DNA of 64,000 nucleotides, from positions 57,618,289 to 57,682,288 of the forward strand of contig JAVHZZ010000003.1 of NCBI GenBank assembly GCA_036250195.1, given 5' to 3'. Made by a program: the position numbers and the translations under genes. Position 1 is the first letter of the stretch. The number at the start of each line of letters is the position of its first letter. Below the pieces are notes generated by a model, which was not told the origin of the DNA, did no database searches, and was given only the letters and a program-made list of their open reading frames with translations. The stretch is from Mixophyes australis (Eukaryota > Chordata > Amphibia > Anura > Limnodynastidae). This document shows positions 22,696 through 33,915 of this stretch, one piece after another.

Positions 22696-23766
22696 GTGAA
22701 TCATCAAGACTTTTCTCACAACACTGTTTTTTTTTATTTCTTTTGTATAGTTTATTGAGAAATATGCAAGGCTTCTCTGAACAGCAGCAGTGAAGGATTT
22801 GCATCTATTTAAATAATAATAATATATACACAGTGGTTGAAGTGGGCTTTTATACAGTGGTGTGCCATACTGTCACTTCTACTGTCTTCATTGCAAAACA
22901 ATTCTAAATTTCCACTTTGTAGTAGCTAGTATGGAAATGGGAGCTATTGTGGAGCACCCCAAAGGAGGATTTACTTGAAGATGTGAGTGTAGCCTTTTCC
23001 AATAATATAAGTAGAAACCATTAAACGGTGAATTTGACAACTATATTTAATTTATAATTTACTACTATTGTCAGTAGTCTTTCTTTCTATATTACTGAAG
23101 GCAGGGAATAAAATCAGCAATCAATAGTTGAATCTGTAGTAAAATTAGACATATAGTTACAGATTTGTAGCTGATTATGAGCAGAAACATTGGGAGGTCG
23201 ACTACCGGACTATTAGCCTAGGGTGGCTGAAACCCTTAATCAAGCCCTGATTAGGATGTTGAAATAAGAAAGAACAAAAAGTTATGGGGAAGTAACAGAA
23301 GTCGACACAATGTGGAAATGGTGATAGAAAAATTTATAAAATAATGGATTTTACAAATATCAACACAACTTTATTATATGTGTTCAACAAACCACATTGC
23401 CAAATAATACAAAAATTCCTGTGGTAGGATATGCAAAATTGTAATTTAATACCCCAAGCATATTCATCAACAGACCAGCAGCCACCTACCTGTGAATTCC
23501 TGAGAGTCCACCACTAACAACAGGATCAGAAAGGAAAAGAGAAATTTAGGGCAAAAAATTGAAATGGCTACAAAAATGTCAACCAAGGTTAATCTCAATT
23601 CTGTAAACAATCTTTACACTCAGCAAATGGAGACAAAGACAAAATGATTTTAGGTGCTTGTAGAGAACTTTAAGTGACTACCTGTGACTCAGGGGAGAAC
23701 CTAGATTTTTTTTAAGGGAGGCATTTTAGTGCACTCCCCCCTTTTTTTGTGAATAGCAGTAGTGGG
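22696..23766. other. Unassigned sequence, target region of the Penelope-like element
   Basis: No gene recognised. The last 35 bp (CCCCCTTTTTTT... AGCAGTAGTGGGCT) recur at about 29760-29788 on the other side of the inverted Penelope-like pair. Confidence 0.45.
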
Positions 23767-24508
23767 CTAATGTCTAAGAAAAAGAAAAAGGAGAGAAATG
23801 TGCTTGTTTGAGGCACTCCGCGATTTTCTAATAAGTAAAATATCTGAATCTTTATTAGTTATACTAAAATTGAGAATAAATCCCTCCAATTGTAATAGCG
23901 AAATATAAAACCAATGAAGTGATCCTAAAGTGAATTAAAATAGCAAAATAATTTGCTATGCCTCACTACTTTGTTAATAAAGTTTGGTATCAATTCTTCA
24001 ATATTATATTGTCTATCACTCCATTCTGATGCTGTTGTAATCCGATATGATAGTCTAATATAACTAGTGGTGTGATCAAAATGTGAATTGTAATTACTCA
24101 GACTGTCTTATCCAATTCATTATTATAATGACATTGCTGTATGTTTATACTGCAGATTTAATAAAGTTTTTCTCCAGCAATTGTACCAGTTGTATTGAAT
24201 TTCACTAATATTCCAACCTTACTCGATAATAAAATGAATATGGCTACTAAAAGTTCTCAGTCCTGCCGTTAGTACAATGTCACGCACACACACTCTGTTT
24301 TCTTAAACTTAATGAGATTGAGCGCTGTCTATTATTGTGAGTCTATTGGTCAGACTCTTATAATGCTGCTGATAACTATTGCAAGGTTTCAATCATACAT
24401 TGCACGCTCTCATACATGCCCGCTAACATCATAGACCCATAAGGCACTTATATGATTCTCATTAAGTAAAACAGATTAATAGGAGTGAGGATATGAAGTA
24501 GCGAGGCA

Positions 24509-24543
24509 AACGCCAACGCGCGTTTCGCTACTCGCTTTGTCAA
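24509..24543 (-). ncRNA. Hammerhead-ribozyme-like motif (left copy)
   Basis: Reverse-complement counterpart of 28881-28915; see that entry. Confidence 0.3.
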
Positions 24544-25180
24544 GGCAACCAGAAATGAGGAAGAATGAGGGTATTTAAACTATATAGCACGCCCATCCAT
24601 CTGACGTGTAACTCTCCAATTGGTGGTACGCCGTGTCATATGATTCCTATGAGTGATAGCATGTATGGCCTATCTTATTCATGAAGGAATTCTAGATCCG
24701 CCCCTTAGAGTCAGTTATTGGTAGATCTTAACCTCCACGCTGCAGTATGTACACAACGGAATATGCCTGACCTAACACAAATTGTACTGATCTACTTGAT
24801 AATATGTCAGTACCGTTGTAGGTCTGACCATTCCATATAGTCATGTAATAAAGTAAGTATGGTGAAAAATAAGATTATTTGCATAATAGAGACAATTGTA
24901 AAAGATAAAGAAATAGTGATAATGATAATAAATTTATCAGCATGAGGTGAAATAAAACTTTAAATAGTGTAATTTAAGGCCCATATATACAAAGATTTAA
25001 GAGGGCTATATAATGTGCCTTCTATACATTAAACAAGTGAACAATATTATTGTATATTGTTTTCAACATAAGGTATAAGACCTAATATAATTATACTGTC
25101 AAAATATTAAACAGTAAAGTGACAATGAGAAGTGTGACAATAATCTCTTTTTTCTGGATTATAAGTGATGTAATTGTAAT

Positions 25181-26596
25181 TTATAAGTAGACCATCAAAT
25201 TGTTAGAATCATTCAATCCATATGGAATCAGGCTATTCATCATAAAAATTTGTTTCGCTTCTCGCTTGAGGAGTTCTTGATGGAAATCACCTCCCCTAAT
25301 CCCAAAAGAGACCTTTTCCATCGCAAAGGCCTGTAATAATTTGGGGCTACCCTCATGATGTAATAAAAAATGCTTAGCAACTGTAGTTAGAGGTTTAAAT
25401 TTATCTCTATCTCGAGAAGCATTTTTAATGTTATTTATGTGTTCTAAGAGACGTTTCCTGAACGGCCTGCTTGTCATTCCAATATATTTCAACCCGCAAG
25501 GACGGGTCAAACAATATATTACCCCAATAGATTTACAGTTTAGGAAGTCTGTTATTTGCCAGGTCTTAGAATACCGATCAGTAAAATCCTTGGTTCGTAC
25601 AGCATATTCACATGCCTTACACGTTCCACATTTAAAAAATCCTGTAATTTTTTTATTATTATGAATCTTTTTGTTTTGGGTAAAATGACTATGGACTAAT
25701 TGGTCCCCAAGATTCTTAGATCTTTTCCAAGTCATAGATACTTTATTGTTCAATATATGTTTAAGATCTTCGTCTAACAATAGGACATTCCAATGTCTCT
25801 GGAAGATCTCTGAGATTTCTTTCCATTCATTACAGAATGATCCAATCATTCTCACTGTAGAATCCTGAACTTTAACAACAGGAGAAGGATAAATTAATGA
25901 ATCTCTGTTTCTTCCTTGGACAGAGTATGCTGCTTTTCGTATTATTTTGTTGCTGTAGCCACGTCGTTTTAGTCTCATCTGTAATTCCTGGGATCTAACT
26001 TGGAAAGTATTATCATCTGAACAGTTGCGTTTGGTCCTAAGAAGTTCACCCTTGGGTAGACCTCTGAGGACGGGAGGGAAATGTGAACTCGTGTAATGCA
26101 ATAGACTATTAGTCGCTGTAGATTTCCTATAGATATCCGTACTTAGTTTGCCATCTGTACTGATTTGTATTTTTAAATCAAGGAAATTGATAGTGTTCTC
26201 ATGTATCTCTGAGGTTAATTTTAAATTAAGATTATTTCTATTCAAAACTCCCGTAAATTCATGAAATAACGTATCTGGTCCGTCCCACAGGATCAGTACG
26301 TCATCTATATAACGAAGCCATAACAATACGTGGCTTGTATATTTGTCGTTGACATCGTTGAAAACAAATTGGTGTTCCCACCAGCCTAGAAAGATGTTAG
26401 CATACGTCGGTGCACAAGACGTGCCCATAGCAGTCCCTCTGACCTGCAGAAAGAACTTATCCTCAAACAGAAAATAATTCTTGGTTAGAACAAAATCAAG
26501 AAGTTCAATAAGAAACGTATTAAATTCTCCATGGGTCTTCATATCTAGAAAATGTTGGACTGCTATGATTCCATTCTGGTGTAATATATTTGTATA
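25181..26596 (-). CDS. Penelope-like RT / GIY-YIG endonuclease, N-truncated (left copy)
   Basis: Open from the truncation point to the stop at 25181-25183, about 471 codons, with no internal stop. It begins just after RT motif A (LYTNI) and so lacks the catalytic Asp of that motif. It keeps GTAMGTSCAPTYANI (motif B), RYIDDVLILW (catalytic Asp pair) and INFLDLKI. A CGTCKACEYA zinc-binding-like linker follows, then the GIY-YIG endonuclease: IGVIYCL, LKYIGMTSR, a downstream Arg/His and REAKQIF. The first Met in the frame is internal to the domain and is not a natural start. It cannot make active RT. Differences from the right copy include K for E in the RRGYSNK region and F for V, T for I before QNKK. 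Confidence 0.9.
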   Translation of the reverse strand, partial: YTNILHQNGIIAVQHFLDMKTHGEFNTFLIELLDFVLTKNYFLFEDKFFLQVRGTAMGTSCAPTYANIFLGWWEHQFVFNDVNDKYTSHVLLWLRYIDDVLILWDGPDTLFHEFTGVLNRNNLNLKLTSEIHENTINFLDLKIQISTDGKLSTDIYRKSTATNSLLHYTSSHFPPVLRGLPKGELLRTKRNCSDDNTFQVRSQELQMRLKRRGYSNKIIRKAAYSVQGRNRDSLIYPSPVVKVQDSTVRMIGSFCNEWKEISEIFQRHWNVLLLDEDLKHILNNKVSMTWKRSKNLGDQLVHSHFTQNKKIHNNKKITGFFKCGTCKACEYAVRTKDFTDRYSKTWQITDFLNCKSIGVIYCLTRPCGLKYIGMTSRPFRKRLLEHINNIKNASRDRDKFKPLTTVAKHFLLHHEGSPKLLQAFAMEKVSFGIRGGDFHQELLKREAKQIFMMNSLIPYGLNDSNNLMVYL

Positions 26597-26598
26597 AA

Positions 26599-26825
26599 TC
26601 CCTTACCAAAAATTCATAAGAATGACAAAGTTCCACCGGGGAGACCCATAGTCTCGGGAGTTGGAAGCTTAACAGAAAAAGCAAGCCAATTTATAGATCA
26701 ACATTTATGTGAATTCGTAACAAGCCTGCCCTCTTACACAAGAGATACTTTAGATGTATTATCCAAGATTAATGATTTGTCTGTGACCCAGGGTACAATG
26801 CTGGCGTCCCTTGATGTGGAATCCC
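26599..26825 (+). other. Centre of the Penelope-like palindrome
   Basis: These 227 bp occur only in the right copy. They encode the upstream RT part: PLPKIHK, PPGRPIVSGVGS and the approach to motif A. They separate the arms and so form the loop of the 5.9-kb inverted repeat. Confidence 0.9.
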
Positions 26826-28243
26826 TTTATACAAATATATTACACCAGAATGGAATCATAGCAGTCCAACATTTTCTAGATATGAAGACCCATGGAGAAT
26901 TTAATACGTTTCTTATTGAACTTCTTGATTTTGTTCTAACCAAGAATTATTTTCTGTTTGAGGATAAGTTCTTTCTGCAGGTCAGAGGGACTGCTATGGG
27001 CACGTCTTGTGCACCGACGTATGCTAACATCTTTCTAGGCTGGTGGGAACAACAATTTGTTTTCAACGATGTCAACGACAAATATACAAGCCATGTATTG
27101 TTATGGCTTCGTTATATAGATGACGTACTGATCCTGTGGGACGGACCAGATACGTTATTTCATGAATTTACGGGAGTTTTGAATAGAAATAATCTTAATT
27201 TAAAATTAACCTCAGAGATACATGAGAACACTATCAATTTCCTTGATTTAAAAATACAAATCAGTACAGATGGCAAACTAAGTACGGATATCTATAGGAA
27301 ATCTACAGCGACTAATAGTCTACTGCATTACACGAGTTCACATTTCCCTCCCGTCCTCAGAGGTCTACCCAAGGGTGAACTTCTTAGGACCAAACGCAAC
27401 TGTTCAGATGATAATACTTTCCAAGTTAGATCCCAGGAATTACAGATGAGACTAGAACGACGTGGCTACAGCAACAAAATAATACGAAAAGCAGCATACT
27501 CTGTCCAAGGAAGAAACAGAGATTCATTAATTTATCCTTCTCCTGTTGTTAAAGTTCAGGATTCTACAGTGAGAATGATTGGATCATTCTGTAATGAATG
27601 GAAAGAAATCTCAGAGATCTTCCAGAGACATTGGAATGTCCTATTGTTAGACGAAGATCTTAAACATATATTGAACAATAAAGTATCTATGACTTGGAAA
27701 AGATCTAAGAATCTTGGGGACCAATTAGTCCATAGTCATGTTATCCAAAACAAAAAGATTCATAATAATAAAAAAATTACAGGATTTTTTAAATGTGGAA
27801 CGTGTAAGGCATGTGAATATGCTGTACGAACCAAGGATTATACTGATCGGTATTCTAAGACCTGGCAAATAACAGACTTCCTAAACTGTAACTCTATTGG
27901 GGTAATATATTGTTTGACCCGTCCTTGCGGGTTGAAATATATTGGAATGACAAGCAGGCCGTTCAAGAAACGTCTCTTAGAACACGTAAATAACATTAAA
28001 AATGCTTCTCGAGATAGAGATAAATTTAAACCTCTAACTACAGTTGCTAAGCATTTTTTATTACATCATGAGGGTAGCCCCAAATTATTACAGGCCTTTG
28101 CGATGGAAAAGGTCTCTTTGGGGATTAGGGGAGGTGATTTCCATCAAAAACTCCTCAAGCGAGAAGCGAAACAAATTTTTATGATGAATAGCCTGATTCC
28201 ATATGGATTGAATGATTCTAACAATTTGATGGTCTACTTATAA
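26600..28243 (+). CDS. Penelope-like RT / GIY-YIG endonuclease, N-truncated (right copy)
   Basis: Open for 547 codons from the junction to TAA at 28241-28243. In order: LPKIHK (residues 2-7) and RPIVSG (about 17), RT motif A LDVESLYTNI with catalytic Asp near residue 72, motif B GTAMGTSCAPTYANI near 130, motif C RYIDDVLILW near 170, INFLDLKI near 212, the Cys-rich linker CGTCKACEYA near 395, then GIY-YIG (IGVIYCL near 434, KYIGMTSR near 447) with later Arg, His and Glu residues (REAKQIF near 521). All three RT catalytic Asp residues are present. The N-terminal part of a full PLE protein is missing, as is a start codon. The uninterrupted frame indicates recent activity of the family. It is probably not translated from a native promoter. 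Confidence 0.92.
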   Translation, partial: PLPKIHKNDKVPPGRPIVSGVGSLTEKASQFIDQHLCEFVTSLPSYTRDTLDVLSKINDLSVTQGTMLASLDVESLYTNILHQNGIIAVQHFLDMKTHGEFNTFLIELLDFVLTKNYFLFEDKFFLQVRGTAMGTSCAPTYANIFLGWWEQQFVFNDVNDKYTSHVLLWLRYIDDVLILWDGPDTLFHEFTGVLNRNNLNLKLTSEIHENTINFLDLKIQISTDGKLSTDIYRKSTATNSLLHYTSSHFPPVLRGLPKGELLRTKRNCSDDNTFQVRSQELQMRLERRGYSNKIIRKAAYSVQGRNRDSLIYPSPVVKVQDSTVRMIGSFCNEWKEISEIFQRHWNVLLLDEDLKHILNNKVSMTWKRSKNLGDQLVHSHVIQNKKIHNNKKITGFFKCGTCKACEYAVRTKDYTDRYSKTWQITDFLNCNSIGVIYCLTRPCGLKYIGMTSRPFKKRLLEHVNNIKNASRDRDKFKPLTTVAKHFLLHHEGSPKLLQAFAMEKVSLGIRGGDFHQKLLKREAKQIFMMNSLIPYGLNDSNNLMVYL

Positions 28244-28880
28244 ATTACAATTACATCACTTATAATCCAGAAAAAAGAGATTATTGTCACACTTCTCATT
28301 GTCACTTTACTGTTTAATATTTTGACAGTATAATTATATTAGGTCTTATACCTTATGTTGAAAACAATATACAATAATATTGTTCACTTGTTTAATGTAT
28401 AGAAGGCACATTATATAGCCCTCTTAAATCTTTGTATATATGGGCCTTAAATTACACTATTTAAAGTTTTATTTCACCTCATGCTGATAAATTTATTATC
28501 ATTATCACTATTTCTTTATCTTTTACAATTGTCTCTATTATGCAAATAATCTTATTTTTCACCATACTTACTTTATTACATGACTATATGGAATGGTCAG
28601 ACCTACAACGGTACTGACATATTATCGAGTAGATCAGTACAATTTGTGTTAGGTCAGGCATATTCTGTTGTGTACATACTGCAGCGTGGAGGTTAAGATC
28701 TACCAATAACTGACTCTAAGGGGCGGATCTAGAATTCCTTCATGAATAAGATAGGCCATACATGCTATCACTCATAGGAATCATATGACACGGCGTACCA
28801 CCAATTGGAGAGTTACACGTCAGATGGATGGGCGTGCTATACAGTTTAAATACCCTCATTCTTCCTCATTTCTGGTTGCC

Positions 28881-28915
28881 TTGACAAAGCGAGTAGCGAA
28901 ACGCGCGTTGGCGTT
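28881..28915 (+). ncRNA. Hammerhead-ribozyme-like motif in the Penelope-like 3' region
   Basis: The sequence TTGACAA, then a GC...GC mini-stem (AGCGAGTAGC), then GAAACGC...GCGTT has the order of a minimal hammerhead: CUGANGA-like core, stem II, GAAA, stem III (ACGC with GCGT around a GCGTTG loop), then UH. The canonical core residues C3 and G8 are replaced by U and A, which could still pair. Penelope-like elements are known to carry minimal hammerheads in their terminal repeats. Stem I is weak here, so self-cleavage is doubtful. Confidence 0.35.
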
Positions 28916-29657
28916 TGCCTCGCTACTTCATATCCTCACTCCCATTAATCTGTTTTACTTAACGAGAATCATATAAGTGCCTTATGGGTCTATGATGTTA
29001 GCGGGCATGTATGAGAGCGTGCAATGTATGATTGAAACCTTGCAATAGTTATCAGCAGCATTATAAGAGTCTGACCAATAGACTCACAATAATAGACAGC
29101 GCTCAATCTCATTAAGTTTAAGAAAACAGAGTGTGTGTGCGTGACATTGTACTAACGGCAGGACTGAGAACTTTTAGTAGCCATATTCATTTTATTATCG
29201 AGTAAGGTTGGAATATTAGTGAAATTCAATACAACTGGTACAATTGCTGGAGAAAAACTTTATTAAATCTGCAGTATAAACATACAGCAATGTCATTATA
29301 ATAATGAATTGGATAAGACAGTCTGAGTAATTACAATTCACATTTTGATCACACCACTAGTTATATTAGACTATCATATCGGATTACAACAGCATCAGAA
29401 TGGAGTGATAGACAATATAATATTGAAGAATTGATACCAAACTTTATTAACAAAGTAGCGAGGCATAGCAAATTATTTTGCTATTTTAATTCACTTTAGG
29501 ATCACTTCATTGGTTTTATATTTCGCTATTACAATTGGAGGGATTTATTCTCAATTTTAGTATAACTAATAAAGATTCAGATATTTTACTTATTAGAAAA
29601 TCGCTGAGTGCCTCAAACAAGCACATTTCTCTCCTTTTTCTTTTTCTTAGACATTAG

Positions 29658-31164
29658 AACATTTTGTGTATGAGTGCACCATCCAGAAATAACATTAAAT
29701 ATAATATAATATAAGTTAATTAACTGGATACAAAATAGCGATTACCTGGTGCAGTGGTACCCCCCTTTTTTGTCAGCAGTAGTGGGCTGCCAGCCTTATA
29801 TCATATTCCCGTCGGCTGACAGGCAGATAATGCTGCTTGGCCACGCTGACTGTGTTAAACGTAATCAGAGCGGCCAGACAGGATTCTCTGTCTGCCTTTC
29901 TCTGCCAACGGGAGCATGAATATTGTGATCTGCCCCTGCCAGTTAACTACTGCTAGCGACGGGTGATTGCCACAATCGCCTCTCCCTGGATCTGTCATTG
30001 CTTTGACTCCAGCTTGTGAAGTTCAACTGGATTGTACATGTACAAGTTCTAGTACAAAACCAAATGGCATAGATCCTGCTTATCATACAAAACCTTGCCA
30101 CAGATATAACAACCCATAAAGGCCCGTGGGTATAGGGCATCATGAATTGGTCCATCCAGGGCAAAAAGATTGCCTCATTTTGACTCCTACTTATGCTTCC
30201 TATGTCGCTTTAGGCCATTTGTTCTCCATGGTGTAGGTGATGATGACTGCAGGGGCGGAACAGTGGCATCTCTAGATGAAGGGCCAGGTTCACAACATGT
30301 AGACCCAAGCCTATTCCTAGTGTGACACTTGGCAGGTAAAAGGTCACCCACCTCTGAATTGCGTCAGGAGAGGAGCATGATGCTATTAATTACAGAGATC
30401 TCTTGCAATGGCATGTGATAATTAATGGGGCAAAAATGGGATGCATATTAAATAGGTCCCTATGTGTCAACATATACATAAGAGAATTTGTAAACAATAT
30501 AGCTATATTGGGATAAACTCACATGCCAATGTCAAGGCATTTCCTATAATCAAGACCCTAGCCTGTGTAACAACAAGTGTACTCAGGATGTCACAGTTAA
30601 AACTGTCCGAAGTCTCCATTTTCACAGTATGCAGCACCTATGAGGGGAGGGATCTACAGTCATGAAACTTTTGGCCATGACTGTAGGGTGCAATATACCT
30701 TTGCATTTACTTTTGTTTTTTTGTGTGTGTTTTTTTCAGTACCTGCCCTTTTTCTGTATTTTATATTTTTTATCTTGTTGCTTTTCCTATAAAAATAAAA
30801 TTCAAGAAAATACCTTGTAGCATAATAGCCACTAAAAAAGCAAAAGTATCCACTCTCCCCTTCAAGTGAAAATAAAAAAATTGCCAAGAATGTGGTACCT
30901 TTTAAAAGTTAAATAAAATAAAAAAAAAAGAAAGCATTCAGGACTCTTTGGTCCCTTCGATAGATATTATTCTTAATGTCCTTAAAACGGATAACTTTCT
31001 TTTACCTTTTTAATTAGCTTTTAAATGAAATCTGAAAGGAAAGAAGTAGAAAAAAAGGGAAGAAGATATAAACAAAGCATAGGCAAAACACTTGTTTGCC
31101 CATAGCCATAAGAAGGTATTTGCTGCAGTCAAGGCCAGTGAATGCGGGTTAGGTGTTTAGTGTC
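29658..31164. other. Unassigned sequence; start is the Penelope-like right flank
   Basis: The block at about 29760-29788 repeats the sequence at 23736-23766. No gene recognised further on; AT-rich tracts at 30710-30930. Confidence 0.45.
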
Positions 31165-31335
31165 ATTGGTACATTTACTAAGACTTCTAAAAAGGAAAAG
31201 GGGTATGTTGCCCCCTAGCAACCAATCATATTCTAGCTATCATTTATCTAGTACATTCTAGAAAGGGATAGCTAGAATTTAATTTGTTTCTATGGGCAAC
31301 ACTTGCTTTTTAGAAATATTAGTAAATTTAGGTTC
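31165..31335. mobile_element. Degraded TTTACTAA / GCAACCAATCA foldback MITE
   Basis: ACATTTACTAAGACTTCT at the left is mirrored by AGAAATATTAGTAAATTT at the right, and AGCAACCAATCATATTCTAG by a worn CTAGAATTTAATTTG. It is an older relative of the elements at 32148, 55763, 55937 and 57907. Confidence 0.65.
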
Positions 31336-32147
31336 ACTAATATGCAAGAATGTAACAAGGGCTGTGCGGGCGACGCGCTATTTGCCCAAGTTCCAGCAGC
31401 AAGACTCCCAGGGACCTGCACATATGGGCCTGGCTTCCTGCTCACTGCAGCTTCAAGGACAACGTGTCATCGCTGTCAGTGTAGAGAAGCCGAGTAACTC
31501 CAGGAATAAGACGGCCATAAAAAGCAAAAGTAAGACCCAATTGTATACAGAGAAGTGGAATAAAAGAGAAGCTGTAAACGTAATTAAATTATTCCACAAA
31601 GAACATGGGGGTGTAGAGGAGCTGGTTTGGACAGAGGTGCTGGGGGTGGAGAGAAGGTCGTCTGGAGACAAGGAGGAGGTGGAAGTTTAGACTGAAGGGG
31701 GGGGTGAGGGTTCTGGAGTGATGGGGTGGACCATTAAAAGTTGAGGAAATTTGAGCTGTCAATTTGATTTTGGGGCTGGTGGTGACATATGTCTTTTTAT
31801 TAAATGGGAATGCTATCAGTGTAATGTCAGGTCTGTGTGTGTGCGGGGGGTATGTCTTATTAATAAATGGGAATTCTAATTAAATGGTGTGGTTGGTGTA
31901 TGGGGGGTTCTACATATTAAATGTAAATGATGTAAATTTATGTTGGGGCTGTTTGGGGGTCAAGGAGGCTTATTTATTAAACTTGGGTACTATTATTTTA
32001 TGTTGGGGCTATATGGGGGAAACAGACATATTATTAAATGTGAATAATATAAATTACATTCTAGGGCTGACAGGGTGAAAGGTGTCCTGTTTACAAAACA
32101 CAAAATGCTACTGATTTAATGTCTGGCTGGTTGAGGCAGAAGGAGGC
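31336..32147. other. Unassigned sequence
   Basis: A GT-rich stretch at 31740-32060 repeats ATTAAATG, TGTTGGGGCT and GGGGG motifs every 60-80 bp, possibly a worn minisatellite. The 132-codon plus frame at 31292-31690 has no known domain. Confidence 0.4.
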
Positions 32148-32346
32148 CTGGGGGAAAAATGTTTCAAGCTGCGAGTTTCCAGCGGGTTTGAAAAGTGGAG
32201 ATGTTGTCTATAGCAACCAATCAGATTCTAGTTGTGATTTATTTTGTACATTCTACAAAATGAAATCTAGAATCTGATTGGTTGCTATAGGCAACATCTC
32301 TGCTTTAAAACCGGTCAGAAACTCACAGATTGATACATTTACCACC
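32148..32346. mobile_element. Foldback MITE with AGCAACCAATCAGATTCTAG core
   Basis: AAGCTGCGAGTTTCC and GGGTTTGAAAAGTGGAGATG on the left are mirrored on the right, ending GATTGATACATTTACC. The core GCAACCAATCAGATTCTAG is shared with the 55.9-58.1 kb elements, but the ends differ. No clear target duplication. Confidence 0.75.
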
Positions 32347-33431
32347 TAGATCCTTTTTCAGCTTTGCAGGAGGTGAATAGTAACTCTATCTTTTCCAAAC
32401 AGGGGCCCAACATTCCAGGTGTCAGTGTTCTCTTTAGCCCAGGACGATGTCTAGTTACGGCTCTGCCCATGTGTGACAGAAGTAAACCTAAATGAGGCAA
32501 CTAAGTGCACAGATTGTAACCACTTTTGTAATTTAAATTCATTTAAATAATTTAATTTAATTAAAAAAACACAAACACTTTTTGTTAATGTAGCACAGAG
32601 ACACTTTGTTATCAGAAAAACTCCTTAACTGAAATGCCACTCTGTGTTTAACTTCTATGTATGGTTGTGTTTAGTACTAATTCTATTATTAGATGACTAG
32701 AGATGTAACATATTATATTAATAGGACATCTTGGGAAAACAACCCTATATTCAATAAGATTGGATGTTTAGCATACATGGGATTTCCTGTGTCTTAACCG
32801 AGATACTAAAATTGCACCATTAAGTGCTCTCCTCTACTTATACAGTCTGAACTTAAAAACTCTATATCCGTGCGTCATGAGAAACAAAATAGCCTGGGAA
32901 TCAAGAGTCACCAGCTGCACAAATGAATAATTTAGTTACTAGTGTAATACCAAGTGCGGTTTCTGAGCTGTGAAAGTTTTTTTTATTTAAATTTTCCTGT
33001 CTAAAACTGTCTCAAAAGTGTAAATTACAATACAAAAAGATGTATTGGTGAAGTGGTGATTTCCTTTTGTATTTATTTAGATCTTTTCAGTATATTTTAA
33101 TAAAATTACTTTGTAGTCTATTAATTCTAATGTATAAATTACTCTGTAGTACAAACCTCATATGGCAATATTCTGTTCTTCTAACTAATACTCGGTGCTT
33201 CAGAGGCCCCATTCCCACCTATGCAGATGACTACTCCCTCCATCCTTGTCTCACCTCCACATTATTGTATGGAGGTCTCAGGTTCTTCTAGTGTGATAAG
33301 CGTCCCTGATCATTGAGATGTTTGTAGTGCTATGAGGTTGTCCATGATCAGAGACCTCCATAGCCGGTGAAGGTTTGAGATGAAAGAAGGGCTCTCTCAC
33401 TGCTGAAACTCTGTCTATGGGGCCCAGCTCT
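32347..33431. other. Unassigned sequence
   Basis: No gene recognised. A single terminus-like CTAGTTACGGCTCTG lies at 32450-32464, matching the end of the element at 61164-61368. Confidence 0.45.
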
Positions 33432-33915
33432 CATATATCGACTGGTGGTAGTCAGCATATCGATGCTGACTACCCCGACATGAGGACTCCGAAGGACTCC
33501 TTCCCGACCATCAGCGATGAACACTCCTCTTCAAATCGACTTTACCCAATCACGATCAAGTAAGAAGCCAGCTCCACTTCATGACGTTATTCACCACGGC
33601 GACGGTATTATCGCTGTTGTTAAGGGGGTAATGTAACTATGCACCCATGTACAATGCAGAAGGCTTTGTAAACCACATTGTACATGGGTGCATACTTACA
33701 TAACCCCCTTAACAACAACGATAACACCGTCGCCGTGGTGAATGACATCATCAAGTGGAGCCGGCTTCTTACTTGATCGTGATTTGGTGAAGTCACTTTG
33801 AAGAGGAGTCGTCATCGCTGATGGTCAGGAAGGAGCCCTTCGGAGTCCTCATGTTGGGGTAAGTCTTGTTGGGGTACTCGGCAACGATATGATGTACCCC
33901 ACCCATATCGACAGC
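33432..33915. mobile_element. Long foldback element, about 480 bp
   Basis: The left arm (to 33656) and right arm (from 33676) are imperfect reverse complements around a 19-nt loop. Matching blocks include GCACCCATGTACAATG, TTAAGGGGGTAATGT, TTCACCACGGCGACGGT and ATGAGGACTCCGAAGG. The outer parts also match, with small indels. It has no coding region. This is a MITE or foldback transposon of unassigned family. Confidence 0.85.

Larger units (their letters stand above)
23767..26598 (-). mobile_element. Penelope-like element, left copy, 5'-truncated, inverted
   Basis: This arm is the reverse complement of 26826-29657 with exactly the same length, 2,832 bp, and few differences (about ten residues in 453 codons by eye). 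It holds a truncated reverse transcriptase-endonuclease ORF and about 1.4 kb of 3' untranslated sequence running outward to 23767. Its 5' truncation point abuts the right copy at 26598/26599. Confidence 0.93.
26599..29657 (+). mobile_element. Penelope-like element, right copy, 5'-truncated
   Basis: It runs from the junction at 26599 through the RT/endonuclease ORF and 1.4 kb of 3' untranslated sequence. It is 227 bp longer at its 5' side than the left copy. The 3' side may extend another 100 bp to about 29758, before the repeated target sequence. Penelope-like elements (Penelope, Poseidon, Neptune types) prime on exposed 3' ends and are known for truncated, tandem or inverted partial copies. 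Which type this is cannot be told without a phylogeny. Confidence 0.93.

Noticed and set aside
25428..25664. 78-codon plus-strand frame
   Set aside because: Shadow of the minus-strand Penelope-like ORF.
32450..32464. CTAGTTACGGCTCTG resembling a hAT-like MITE end
   Set aside because: Only one end present and no duplication.
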